Notes under the pieces: generated by a model
The model's database searches: none
The model's input: only the letters and a program-made list of their open reading frames with translations
Told to the model about the DNA's origin: nothing
Position numbers and translations under genes: made by a program
NCBI GenBank assembly: GCA_020746835.1
Contig: JAGPNK010000011.1
Location: 1,426,001 to 1,490,000 of the forward strand
DNA from: Stachybotrys elegans
Taxonomy: Eukaryota > Ascomycota > Sordariomycetes > Hypocreales > Stachybotryaceae
Direction: 5' to 3'
Length of the DNA stretch: 64,000 nucleotides
Shown here: piece after piece, positions 9,688-21,800 of the stretch
Position numbering within the stretch: position 1 is the first letter of the stretch
How the letters are laid out: every line of letters begins with the position of its first letter

Positions 9688-12600
9688 TCAATCTGTATTT
9701 CCTTCCTTCTCTGCGTGTTCACGCATGGCCTTTTCGAGATCCTCCATCAGGGCAGCATGCAGCTCATCCTCCTCCACCACAACAGCGACATCTTGTCCAT
9801 CTTGTGCCTTACGCTGTTGCTCACCATTGGCATAAAACTGCTCAAGCTGCTCTTGTGAGCGCAGGCGCTTCTTCTCCGCACGACGGGCAGAGGCATCCCA
9901 CTCCGGCCTGTCCTTGTCGGTCAGGTTGAGACGCTCGAGATCGCGTGCATCCCATATTCGCATGGCCTCGCTACGGTGCTCGGGCAAAAGGAGAAGTTCG
10001 CTCAGGTCCTCGAAATTGCCTTGCTTCGCGGCGTCGCGGACAACGGGATAGATGCTGTTCTCCGAGGGCTTCATAAACTCGACAATGAGGCTATTCGGCA
10101 GGCCCGGCTCCACCATTTGGAGCTGTCGGCACCGAACAGTGACGGCGTCTACAACTTTCTCCTCGACGGGCTCCTCGGCGGGCTCCTCGACAGGCTCCTG
10201 TGTGAGGTACTTGAGGCGCTCTTCGACTGACTCTTGGATAGGCCCCTCGGACTGTGACTGAACGGCCTCGGGGGCGGCTGTGGGGGTCTCAGTGGCCGGA
10301 GTCGCCATCACTCCTGCCGCAGGCGACATGGACGGGGCCATTTCCGCCACCTCGCGTTCTTCCGTCAAGTCAATAACTTGGCTCATCGCAGTCTTGGGCG
10401 ACTTCTTTGCTGAACCCTGCCCCTCGGCGGTGGGAGAAGGCGAGCTCTGCTGCATCGAGACGGGAGATATCATGGAGAAGCCCGCCGCAGACATGGCAGA
10501 CCCAGTCCTCTTTATCTGAGCCGCATACTGGGCCGGCGTAGAGAAGTTCAGGTGCTGCTGCGGGTGGAACTGCTGGACTTGGGCCTGGGGACCGGGATGG
10601 TAAGTGTTTGCTGGTTGCTGCATCTGCTGTGGCTGCATCTGCCTTGGCTGCATCTGCATCTGTGGCATTTGGCTCTGCTGGGTCTGGCTTTGGTTCTGCG
10701 CCATCTGGCTCTGAAGCATATGATATTGGGCGTAGCCGTTGTTGTGACCATTCATGGGCGTCATTTGATGCTGCATGTACTGCTGACCATGCTGAGGTTG
10801 TTGGTGTTGAGCTCCCGCAGTGATGGCAGCCATCGACATTTGAGCAGGGTTCAGAGGCACGTATGCATTCTTCTGGAAACCCAAGCTCTGAAACCCGTTG
10901 GTCTGCTGCCTGAACTGCTGAGGCTGCATCGGGGCATATTGCATAGGTTGAACAGGTGGGACGGGTTGGACAGGCTGCTGAGCGTAGGGGCTGTTCACCA
11001 TGGAAACAGCGCCATTGGGCTGGCTCGAAGGAGACATGGAAGAAGTGCGAGGCTGCTTGCTGGCGGGCTGGCCATCGGAGCTCGACGCCTTGCGCTTTCG
11101 AGTCTTTGCAGGAGACGACTGCAACTGCTGCTCGGTAGGATTGTTGGCTAGGCCAAACTGGCTGGCGACAGCCTCTTCTTGTTGCTTGCGCTTGGTGCGT
11201 TCCATGACCTCTGCAAGCTTGGCCGGGGTGAGGATGCGCCAAGTGCCATCTGAGCAGTAGTAGGAGGTTTTGAAATCCGTGGTGGTGTCAAGCACACGAG
11301 GGGCCTGCTCAGATGAAAGAGTATATTCCTCAATCTTCTTCTTTCCCCGTTCAACTCTTTTGGGGTGAGGCTGGGCAGGAGAGTAGTTGGCTGCCGGCGC
11401 TTGGAAGTTGGGGGTGGTCTGAGTGGGCTCCGAAGATTCAGCCAAGGTGTAAATGTCTTTGAATTGTTTGGTGAGCTGGTCGCGATACACTCCGGCCTGG
11501 ACAGCAGGCTCTGCATTGATATCGAGTGAGCAGTAACGGCTGAGCGTCGCCTTGACCCTCTCCATGGGAAACAAGCCATTGCTGGCCTCAGGGGCGAGCT
11601 TGAAGCCAAGGATAGTATGCTTCTGGCGGAATTCCTCGTGAAGAGCATGAATCAAGTGGAACACGGTGCTCGTGTTACCCCTCTTGAACATGATTCGGAG
11701 AGCGTGGTCGTGGACTGCCAGAAACTCCGTGCTGCTGAGCGGGAGCGAAGTCTTTTCCGAGCTCGTACGGCTCCTAGCATTGCAATAGATCTTGTCCAGA
11801 TCGACAGGCTTGTCGTGAATTCTTTGGGCTGTCCATGCCTCGGGGGTAGGGACACCGTGCATGATGTACCCCTCCGACACTGCCAGCAGAGTGGACTTGG
11901 GATTGCCGGCCGTCGGGGCTGCTTGGGCAGAACCCCCAGGAGCAGGAATGGGTGTTGCAGTTGCGGGCCGGGGCATCGCAGACGGGGGACTGGCTGCGTT
12001 CTTTTGAACAAACTGTGGCTTGGGAGTCGGAGTCTGAGCCTGGACCTGGGCCTGGACCTGGGCCTGGGCCTGGGGCTTCGCCTTCTTCTTGGGAGCCTGC
12101 TTCTTGGGTTTCTTGCCTACTGAGGTGTCAGTAAATGAATCATGGGGAAGATCATTGCCGTGACTCACCTATGACAGGCTTCGGAATCGCAAATAGAGGT
12201 ATGTGCTGCTGAAGAAGAGCAGGGTTGTTGAGGGCAGCACTGTTGAAAGGCACGAGATTGTGGCTCCCAAGCTGGTTTCCGACCTGGCCTTGGGCCATGG
12301 TCCCAGGGGCAGTCTGGGTGACCATTTGAGAGCTGCTGTGGTTCTGGACAGGCGCTTTTTTCTTTCCAAGCTCCATGAAAGCTTGGTGCATTCCCATCTG
12401 GGTGGGCTTTGCCTGGGCATTTGCCTGGGGAAGCTGCAGAGCCTGGTTGGTGTTGGCCGCGGGCTGCTGATGCGTGTTGACGATATGCTCCTGACCCAGC
12501 ATCATTTGGTCAGAGGGGGTAAGATTGTTGGTCGACGGAATTGGCAGAATCAGGTCTTGTGGGTTGACATTGGACGCGTCCATGGGAGCAGGAGGAGTGT

Positions 12601-12931
12601 GGTCAGAGAAGTCCCCAGCCATTTGTTCTTGCCCCTCGTTATCAAGTGACATTGAGGGCGCCGACCCCAAGAAATCCTCCCAGGCCATGGAATGGTCTGC
12701 AGCTGGCTCCTGAGTAGAAAACACATCCCCGTCCATCTGGGGTAGCTCCTGGAACGCCAGGGTGCCAGGGCCATGGGAGTCAAACGTGTTCTCGAGGCTG
12801 TCATATTGGAAGTCAGACGGCTCCTGAGGGTCGTCCAAGAAACTCATGTTTGAGCCATTCAGGAGGCTCTCGTCAAGGAAAAGCGGCTGGAGAGCCCCGC
12901 CTGGAAGGGATGACTCGCCGGTATCAGACAT
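9688..12931 (-). CDS. Gln-rich nuclear-type protein of unknown function (two exons)
   Basis: Exon 1 is 12931-12169 and exon 2 is 12119-9688, giving 1064 residues. The start is MSDTGESSLPGG. An in-frame open stretch continues upstream to 13363 but looks like a leader. The intron has donor GTGAGT at 12168 and a tandem acceptor CAGTAG, so V-G-K-K or G-K-K are both possible at the junction. The N-terminus is acidic and aromatic (FLDESLLNGSNMSFLDD), like an activation region. A basic patch GKKPKKQAPKKKAKP follows the junction. A conserved-looking folded block starts near EGYIMHGVPTPEAW and runs to about YCSLDINAEPAVQAGVYRDQ. Then come very Gln/Met/Pro-rich tracts, Glu/Val repeats and a charged C-terminal helix rich in Arg/Glu. 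It may be a transcription cofactor, but I recognise no named family. Confidence 0.75.
12117..12122 (-). other. Tandem 3' splice acceptor (NAGNAG type)
   Basis: The intron that starts at 12168 can end at 12120 (CAG, 49 nt) or 12117 (TAG, 52 nt). Both keep the frame and differ by one Val. A branch-like TTTACTGAC lies just upstream. Confidence 0.6.
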
Positions 12932-14420
12932 GTTGCGAGGGATAACCTGCAAACGCTGACGGGTAGTCGCGTGTGAATGATGAAAGATGTGAGTGGGAAA
13001 TGTGACACGGTGTGGAGGAAGAGATATCAGTAGTGGTATCTTGTACAAGATGCAGAATGCAGAATGCAGAATGCTATTTAATATCTGATGCTCAAATGCT
13101 TTCTGGGACGAAAACTGGGAATGAAGAAGGGGGGTGTTGAAGAGTGCAGATGATGAAGAGTGGAAGTGATGAGGGGGAAAGAAGAAAAGACGAGGGGACG
13201 GGCGGAACACTTTATGCGTCTTTGGAACATCGATACTCGAAAGCATAAAAGCGTGGCAAAGTGAAAGTGAGAGCCAGGTGACTGTGAAACTGACGACGAT
13301 GTGAGCCACTGCCAGCTGCCCGGACGGCCTTTGGCCCTCCACCAAAGGTAATAACGACCTCATGACGCCTCGCCAAGATGACTCTATAGGCTATATCCAA
13401 GCTTTCATCCCAAACTCTGCCGGGTGGAATTGTCTTGAATCACGGTGAGGCGTTGATAGCGGAAAGGGGGCACTTTTGGCTGACTAGGTACTGCGAAACG
13501 ACCTGATATCACACTCTCCTTTTCCGCATGTCACTTCCTCTTAGTTTCGTACCTCACGTACCTTATATAGGTAGATACCTGGTTTACCCCTCTCTCTCAT
13601 GGTGCAGTCAAGCAGAGACGAAACCACCGTCTTTCCACTGCCGTGAGAAGGCCGAGTCCCCATCCGTCCCGTCTGCTCCTCGTCACTGGACCGTGATATC
13701 GGAACATCTGCACATACATACTGTCATTTGGCCATTTTATCTACCGATTGTGTGATACTATATCCTACTCTCCACATGTTCGGAGAACAGCAATCAAGGA
13801 CAAAAGGGACGCCTGGACATGTGCAGTGCCACCCTCGCCTACCTCGCCTGTTTGCTGGTACTTTGCCCGTTTGTCACAGGCCGATCCTACCTCCGTCCAT
13901 CGCCACCACTCTCCCCATCATCTTGTACTATTGGCCATCTGACTGCCTGCTCATATTAGATTAAAGTTGCCGACTGACGCCGTCATCCCTTGACCCTGTC
14001 ACGATACCCTCATCTAGAATAGAAACAAAGGATTCTCGGCAGTTTATATTGCACAAGCGAATGGTCACCTCCAACCAGCCACCTGAAAACATTTCCCAAC
14101 AAATCCATCCTACCTCTCCCTTCGTTAGCATGTGTGCCTACCAAACACCGGATATTTATCGTGGCACGTCTCCCGGCAACGCGCTGATATCGTCTGGTCT
14201 TTTGCACCACCACATTCGCACAAAATCTTTTGCATTTCCATATCCATCTACTTACACATAAAAGAACGTCTTAAAAATAACGAGTAAAAAGTTACTGCTT
14301 GTCCATACGCCCGTCTCCCATTGTACCGGCCCTGGCAACCACCCATCGACCACCCATTGGGACTTTGATATTACCAAAATACTATGCGCAGACCTGCGCC
14401 AACCAATGACGCTCAAGGCC
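12932..14420. other. Intergenic, upstream of the Gln-rich gene
   Basis: Both flanking genes are on the minus strand, so this holds the promoter and leader of the Gln-rich gene and the 3' end of the Ies2 gene. The leader reads open to 13363 in the same frame. A 7-bp unit (gcagaat) is repeated three times near 13050-13072. I see no further gene. Confidence 0.6.
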
Positions 14421-15065
14421 CTACGCCACCTCCTCCACCATCTTTCCAGATCGCATCCCAGTGCCATTTCCCTGAAACACGGTACCAACTGGCCCATTCA
14501 AGATCTCTCCCGGCACTGCCAGCCGACTGCCATTCTTGCCATTGACCCAACGAATAAAGACAGGACTCGGCCGAGGACCATCGGCTTCCCCTGCTTCGCC
14601 GTTGGCTGCTGCGGCTGCCGCGGCCTTTCGGTTAACCTTTGGAGCTTGCTTCTTCAAGAGTTTGTTTATGGTTTCCATCTATAGTCAAGTTAGAAAACTG
14701 TTTCTCCGACAACCCCCCAAAGACACAAAAAAAAAAAAGTGAAGGGAAAAAGTGAAGAAGAAAAAAAGAACAAACCTTCACTTCTTCGGTCCGCTTCTCA
14801 CTAAGGTTTCGTCGTCGTCGCGCCATCTCCTGTCGACGCATCGAGAGTTCTTCAGCAGTAAAATGCTTCTTGACCTGGACCTCTGTAGAAATCGTGAGTC
14901 ATCATGGTAGGTCACCTGGGGAGTAGGAACGTACCATCCGAGAGCTTCATGTACTGTTGGGGTTCATCTTCAAACCTGGCGCGTTGACGCTTCGTCATCT
15001 TGGCGAGATCTGGAGAACCGGCTCGGCTGCCGTCTTCATCGCTGTCACGCTCCTCGCCTTCCTCT

Positions 15066-15097
<32 letters not shown>

Positions 15098-15781
15098 TCC
15101 GGCGACTTCAATCTCTTCGCCCTCGGCATCCTCGTCAGCCATGGTCTCGTCTCCAAAGCCCATGGTCTGGTCCTCCGGTTCACTGTCCCCAGGGTCGCTG
15201 AGCTCATCGTCATCCTCGTCATCATCATCGTCGGGGACAGGCTGACCCTTGGCCGAGATTGTCGACTTGGGGGGCCGAGAGACCTTGATGGTAGGGTGGA
15301 TGACCGACGTGTCCATTTCGATATCACCGTCTGCGTCCTCGTCGCCCTCGGCATCCACGTCGTCTCCTTCGGCGTCTAGCTCCATGTCATCCTCGCCTTC
15401 CGCATCTTCATCGTCATCAATCTCGGCCTCCTCTTCCTCCTCTTCCTCATCGTCGGGGCTAGAATCGACCACGTAGCTCTTTTTGCCCCCGCGATTCCTC
15501 TTGCCGTGCACAATCTCACCGCCTTCAAACACTTCGCTGCGGCGTCCGCCCCCTCGGCCACTCTGGCGCGGCCTGGGCGAGGCAACCTCGACACTCAATT
15601 CGCCCGGCGAATCTGGGGCGTCGCGGATAGCAGAGGCACCCGAGTGGCGTCCAGACCTCCGGGATGACATGGTGCTTCGCTCACGTGTGTCGCTGCCCTC
15701 GCTGGTGTCAGCCCACTTGGCATGTACGGAAATGACCTCATTGGCCCTCGCCGCGGCCGAACGTCGCGGTCGCGATGTCAT
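14421..15781 (-). CDS. IES2: INO80 chromatin-remodelling complex subunit Ies2 (INO80B, PAPA-1-like)
   Basis: There are three exons, 15781-14935, 14882-14776 and 14678-14421, encoding 403 residues. Donors are GTACGT and GTTTGT. Acceptors are CTACAG and CTATAG. The reading frame closes exactly. The N-terminal two thirds is disordered and extremely acidic, with long Glu/Asp runs. The diagnostic PAPA-1-like block begins KMTKRQRARFEDEPQQYMKL at the end of exon 1 and crosses the first intron into VQVKKHFTAEELSMRRQEM. It continues through the Arg-rich RRRRNLSEKRTEEVK to METINKLLKKQAPK. The C-terminus has a short block with FIRWVNGKNG and GEILNGPVG. Ies2 belongs to the catalytic core of INO80, which slides nucleosomes and exchanges H2A.Z. 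An alternative ATG lies 6 codons upstream at 15799. Confidence 0.9.
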
Positions 15782-17587
15782 GGTTGCTGGGAACCGCACT
15801 GGCGGAGGGTGAAATAATTGAGATGCTTAGGTCCTGGGACAAGGTACAAGTAGAAGTAGGTGTAGTGCCAAGGTGAGTTGGCGGGCTAAGGATTCCGATG
15901 CTGCGCTTGCTGGCCAGGGTGTGTTCTGTTCTGCGGCTTTCTCAGGCAATTGGCCCCAAAGTTGGAGTTGGAGAGGTAGAAGTTGAAATAAGCTTGGGGC
16001 TTATCACAGAAGTACAGGGCAGGTGGCACTCGGTCGGATTGTCTCGCTCCCGTCGTGGTTCCGCCTCCACAAGTCGCACATGCGACATGCGCCACCTCAT
16101 CCAACTCAGCCCAGAGTTACCCAGCACAAGGTGCAAAGGGCAAGATTCGAGTCTTCTTTGCCAACTTTTTGCCGCGCCGCCTCGTCTCCTCACCACCGGT
16201 CGCAGCAGGGAAAACGGAAATAAAGAAAGGGCGGTCGGTTTTGAGTTTCTTTGATTACCGCGTCTCCTCGCATCAACAAGGCAGTGGTGTTTTGTCGAAA
16301 GCGTCTACCAGGTCCAATGCATCTGCACCGCCATCAAGCGAGAAGAGCGAGCGCGTAGCAAGATGGGCGGTGGCAAAGACAGGAGGGCCACCAGCAAGGA
16401 ACAAGGGAAGGGGGTTGGGAGAAGCCACAATGGGACTGTTGGCGGCCCAAGGTGGTAGCAGTGATGGGGAGAGAGCGTGTGACAAAGCATATACGGAGTA
16501 ATAAGGAGAGCAGCCAGTGGCTTACCTAGGTATCTATTCTCAGACTGATCGACGACAGCTCACGTTGTGTGCCCTGCACCTGGAAAACTGCGGACCAATG
16601 CGTGCGCGCAGCACCTTCTTGGACTGGGATTTGCTGGATGGGACAATTTAGCCACCAAAGCCCGCCCGCAACCAAGCAAACGCTCAATGATGTGAGACAA
16701 ATTGACAAGCTTCGCCGTCTCAATGGCCAGCTACGGCGCCCGGGGATACTCCGCGATGCCGGGGGGTCACCTGGTGATGGCTGGTTGGTTGGCAAGTGAA
16801 GGTCGACTTTTCGCGACCAGGAGGAGCTGGGCGGTTCTCGGCGTCCCGGGTCGACAACCGCGCTGCGCTGCCGTAGGAGAACGAAAAGGGAAAACGAGGG
16901 ACGAAAAGGGCACCTGATGGAGCAATTGACCGCGATGAAGAGCTTGGGTTACAGATCAGAGCAATTGTAGCTTCGCGTTCGACTTACGACGGTTTCGCCC
17001 TTGGTGAGAATCCGCCATTGCCAGCCTGAGGTTATGGTCCATCCCGTTACAGACCAGGCCCACTTTACCGTTAATTACGGCCGCTGCAGTACACATCGCC
17101 CTCATTCATTCTTGAAGTGCATCCGCTGTTGAACACTAGATAGGAATAAACGAAAGTAATGGCAATGATTCTATCTACGTATGACGCGTGGTTTCGCAAC
17201 CCACATGTTCCCCATGTTTTCTCGGCGGTACTTTCCGGTTGTTCGCAGTACCTATCTTGTGTACCGTTTTCACGTTTCAACCGTCGACATGCATGTCCAT
17301 GGACAATTACCACGTCTCGGCAAGCAAAGGATTGACAGACTTTTGAAGGGGAAAAAAAGGAAGAAAGAAAAACAAGTGCAATTGATCAAGACTATATATA
17401 GAGAGAATCGATATCCAAGAACGTCTCGCGAATTCCATCCATCACGGTTGCAAGGTGCAAGGTGGAATTCTATGCTGCCTCGGTGCCGAGGCACGTGCAG
17501 CCCGATGTTTATCTTATCACCGCCAGCGACATCACCGCGACATCCTCCCCCAACACAAGCATGTAAGGCTCCCGCCACGCAGCCGAC
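15782..17587. other. Divergent promoter region between Ies2 and the peroxin gene
   Basis: Both genes are transcribed away from this 1.8-kb stretch. It has one TACGGAGTA nonamer at 16492-16500, a TATA-like run near 17394 and CT-rich leaders. ORFs of up to 148 codons have no recognisable features. No gene is called. Confidence 0.6.
17393..17402 (+). promoter_or_regulatory. TATA-like element upstream of the peroxin gene
   Basis: ctatatatag lies about 190 nt before the ATG at 17588, within otherwise purine-rich DNA. Position and sequence are compatible with a TATA box, but this is not proven. Confidence 0.35.
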
Positions 17588-18700
17588 ATGAGCGATCCAG
17601 AAGACAAGCCGTCGCCGCCGGAAATCCCAGCGTGGCAGCGCGAACAGGGGGAATCCACCGAGGCCTCCCTCCCCTCCTCCTCCTCCTCCTCCTCCTCCTC
17701 TGATGGCGACGTCGACGTGGAAACCGCCCGGCGCTTCCTCGATCACGAAGATGTCCGAGGGGTGCCCCGACAGAAAAAGATTGACTTTCTCCTATCAAAG
17801 GGCATTTCTGAGTCGCAGGCCCAGAGCCTTGTCGACGAGGTAGAGCCCAGCGAGAAGGAGGATGTAGAGGTAAGCTGGCCAAATGTAATCGTTTGCTACG
17901 GCAGCACAATAACCAGCTCGGTCTAGCCTGCCGACAAACCCGAGGCTGCGCCAGCCATCGCAGAGCACCAGCAAACTCCAGAGCCCGACGCGACGCTCAC
18001 CGACCGCCCCCCGATCGTCACATACCCCGAGTTCCTCTCCAAGCCCCAGAGCACCCCTCCGCTCGTCACCACCTCGCGCCTCCTCGGCGTCCTCAACGCC
18101 TTCGCCGCCGTCTCCGCCGCCATCTACGGCACCAGCAAGTTCGTCGTCACGCCCATGGTCGAGTCGCTGACCGAGGCGCGCGAGGACCTCCACGACACCA
18201 CCGCCCGCAAGCTCGATGCCCTCGTCGCCAAGCTGGAGCAGACCGTCTCTGAGATCCCGCCCCGCAAGCAGAACCAGGCCGATGCCGCCCCCGAGGCGAG
18301 TGCCGACGAGGATCCCGCCGAGATGTTCCACCGCGACATCGGCACACAGACGTCTGTGACGCCGCCTCCGAAGATTGGGGGCTTGAACTTCAAATCCGAG
18401 TCGGAGCGCCAGATCAACCGCATATTGACCTTGACCACGTCTGTCCGGCAGCTGAAAGATGGATGCCGGATGCAAAGCGAGGATGCGCAGGAAATCAAGA
18501 CAACTCTTGACGTTTTCCGCGATGAACTTGACGCCCTGGCATACTCTCGGCATTCCGAGTTTGTCGGCGGCTACGACATGTTTTACAACCGCAATCGCAA
18601 GGAACCCGAGGATGAGATTCGTAAGGTTAGGGACAACATCAGGAGGGTAAAGGGAGTTTTGTTATCAGCAAGGAGTTTTCCTTCTTCGACGGCTAGGTAG
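17588..18700 (+). CDS. Pex14-related peroxin (Pex14/17, PEX33-like)
   Basis: Two exons, 17588-17869 and 17927-18700, encode 351 residues. The intron runs from GTAAGC to GGTCTAG and the frame closes. After a poly-Ser run comes a Pex14 N-terminal-type helical module, ARRFLDHEDVRGVPRQKKID then FLLSKGISESQAQSLVDE (about 45-82). In this family that module binds Pex5 and Pex19. A Pro-rich linker with PPIVTYPEFL precedes a probable membrane segment at about 146-166 (LLGVLNAFAAVSAAIYG). The C-terminal half is predicted coiled coil (ARKLDALVAKLEQTV, then INRILTLTTSVRQLKDG). The short length and the Pex17-like C-terminal half favour the Pex14/17 (PEX33) protein of filamentous fungi over PEX14 itself. 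It would act in the docking complex for matrix-protein import at the peroxisomal membrane. Confidence 0.72.
17672..17702 (+). repeat. (TCC)n trinucleotide repeat coding for poly-Ser
   Basis: About ten CTC/TCC units inside exon 1 of the peroxin gene encode nine consecutive serines. It is a potentially length-variable site. Confidence 0.9.
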
Positions 18701-18883
18701 GTCAAGGGCTCTAGCATAATGTACATCCACGTGTGTCTGGTGTCGATTGTAATATAAAGACAAAATAAGTCCTACATCCATCTTGGAACCCCCGATTCTC
18801 GTGACACCTTTGTCAAGCAAAAGAGTGATCATATGGCAGGCAGGAGAGAGAGGAGACAGTCAAGCTCAAGCCCTCAGCATGTC

Positions 18884-21800
18884 CTACGTGCTCGACGTCG
18901 CAGCTTCTGGGTCCTCGATTTCCCACAATTGGAACAAAGTCTTCCAGTCATCAACCTTGATGTGTTCGAAACCCCGTCCTTCATCCGCCTGTCTCTTGTA
19001 CCAGATCATTGTTGGCTGGAATTTGTACAATTGATTTCCTGCTGCAGTAGCAGCGAGTAGATTGTTCGTGCATTTCGACGATCGACTGTGGCCGTCTTGA
19101 GTCTTGGCTGCAGAGGGAGGATGGAAGATAGTCTTGAGCTCCTCCCCTTCACTCTCGCTAGCCTCTGGGGACGCAGGCGTTGCTGTTCCAGCCCACACTG
19201 GCTTCCAGCCTCGGGATAACATCTGGTCAGCCACTACAGGCACGTGCTTCTTAAGATCGTCTGCAAGGTATTTCAGAAATGTAAGAGTGATATCCATCGG
19301 GCTGGCATATGAGTCGAATTTCATAGCGTTGAAGCCACCTATCCAGATATTCCTCATGGGCTGGTGAGGATTCCTGGTCTTGGCCGGGTCTCGCAAGCGC
19401 GCAGCCAGTTGGCGCTGGCCCTCCGTTAAGTCTGAATCATAGACTTCATTTTGGTTGACGGCCCTTTTGGATATTGTTGGATCCCATATAAGAAGCTCCG
19501 ACTCTGTCCACGGCTTGACAAATAGGTTTCTAGGGCGATGTATAGCGATCCAAGGGTGGCGCTGAGGGGTTGTGTCGCTTGAGACCCGTTCTGCATCCCA
19601 CTTCTCGTTGATGGTGCAGAAAAGACCACACCAGGTGCTGGCCCGTGCCGAGTCGAACGGATGGAAGAAGTCCACCCATGAGTCGTATGTACGATAAATA
19701 GATCCGTAGTCCCGAAAGCGGAAAGCCATGTCCGGATGCCAGTAGGAGACTGGCATGTTGTATATCATCAATCCGAACCGGCGATTCTTGTTCCTATCAA
19801 GCTCTTTCAAGATGTCATGGAGTGGCAAGGGGCGCCCACTTGAGCGGTCGGTAAGTGTTGCGTAGGAATTCATGCCCTCGTCAAGCCTCCGCTCGCCGAA
19901 GTCAGGGTCACCGGTAGCTGCTGGGTCGAACTTTGGTGCGTGCGCCAGCTTCGTTAGCCTCCCGTAGGGAATCGTGGGTTTGGTCCCAACAACGACAAAC
20001 TTTCGATAGTCCTCTGCGTGCATGATAGACCACCAACCAAACCAGTTCACCAGACTTTGCTCGTCGTCCCCGTCTATATTGCTGGGGGCGACTATCAGGG
20101 GAGGGTCGATGTGGTCCTTGGAATCGCTCATGAGGTTCATGAGATACTTGGATAGTTTATCCCTGGACTCCATCGCCCCGTCGGTGAGTCCTTTTTCCTT
20201 CCTCTGCTTATCGGTCATGTGCCGGGTTTCGGCTCGGAACGACTGTTTTTCTTCAGCTAGAGTAAGCATCCAATCGTCGACTCCGCTGCACACTGCGAGT
20301 TTCCCTCTCTTGTATTGCCCGTCGCCCATCACGAAGCCGCGGATGAACCACTTGATGAGAGCGTGAGCTTGCTGCGGGTAGGCCGCAAGGAAGCTAGGAG
20401 TTAGGAGGATAACGAGGCCATGTTCGAAAATTCGTCGCAGGAAAAGTCGGCCCACGCTCGAGCTCGCCTGACCAGTCGAAACGGAAGAGGTGTCTGGTTG
20501 TAAGGATCGGTTAAATGTCCAGAAGCTGTAGCGACCACTCCGTCCCTGGAGCAGCCTGTCCAGGCCGGGAAAGCGGCGAATCGCCCAGATGGCATCTTCG
20601 TGTATAATCACAATTCCTGAGTCCGATTTTACGAAGTAGGACCAGCCCTCAGGCTTTAAGCTGGTGGTGATCTCGCAGTGAGGGTTGGACTTTCTGAGCC
20701 ATTTCGCAATCGTCCCAGCCTCGCAGCCATGCCAGGGCGGGAAAGCAAGGAAGAATTTGTGTTGCTCTGCAATCACTTGCTTGGGGATCAACTGGTTATA
20801 CGATACTCCCATGAAGTTTTCATCGCCCATTGGTGACGGCGCCATGGCCTCGCCATTCTCGTCCTGTTGCATGATTTGGGGAGATGATATCGGCGATGGC
20901 GCAGAAGCCGATAGGAGATTGATGAGCGGCTTGAAGATGATGTAGCTCAGCTGCCGCTCTGGAAGTCTCGTCACAGGAATGTCCTTGAACTTCCATTCCG
21001 AGTCTGATGGGTAGATCAATATGCAGTGGCCATTATGATGGCAAAGTAGGCCAAATGAAAGAACCGCCAGCTTTTCAGCATAAGCCTTGACCCGTGTTCT
21101 CGAATCCCCGGCGGATAGAAGGGTCCCCTTGGCCAGGGACGTCCCAGCCCCCAGCCCTTGAGGAGCAAAGAATCGCTCCTTGTCCAGAAACTGGGAAGCG
21201 GAGCAAGTGTGGGAGAATTCCAGGCATTCATTAATGCCGTCCGACGTCTCGAATGCCAACATCCACGGGTCCATCTCGGCGTTCTCGGTAGAAAGTCCTT
21301 CAAAGTGAAGCTTGACAGTAGCTGCAGTGCCTCCAAAGTGACAACTCTTCAGAATTGATCCTGGTAGAGGTGGAATGCTTGTCACATCATCGCTTTTCCG
21401 CCCATCACTCCTTTGCTCCTCCGTCTTTTGCCCCTTGGTTTCGTCCTCTTGCATCTCCCCTACCCGGTCCTCTTGCTCATTAGTCTTTGGCTCCTCAGTC
21501 TTTAGCTGTTTGGCCTTTTGCTCTTCAGTCTTTCCCTCTTCCCCTATTCGCTGCGACGAGGTACGAGAAAGATGCATGTTGCGGGACAGCTCGTTTGCGA
21601 GTGAACCACCTCCTTGTTGCTCGACGAAGAGACTCCCTTCTGCGTTCTTAATCACGTCATCGTCATCATCCATCGGCGAAAAGAAGCGGATATGTCGCAG
21701 TTCGGCCTCATTTCTCCAACGAACACGGCCCTTCTTCTTATTCTGGTTCTCAGATGGTAGGGCATCATGTTGTTCTGCGTCTGAAGACGGCCGAAAACGG

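Noticed and set aside
13000..13363. N-terminal extension of the Gln-rich protein (start at 13363)
   Set aside because: The 144 extra codons are Ser/Phe/His-rich, resemble translated leader, and precede a natural start at MSDTGESS.
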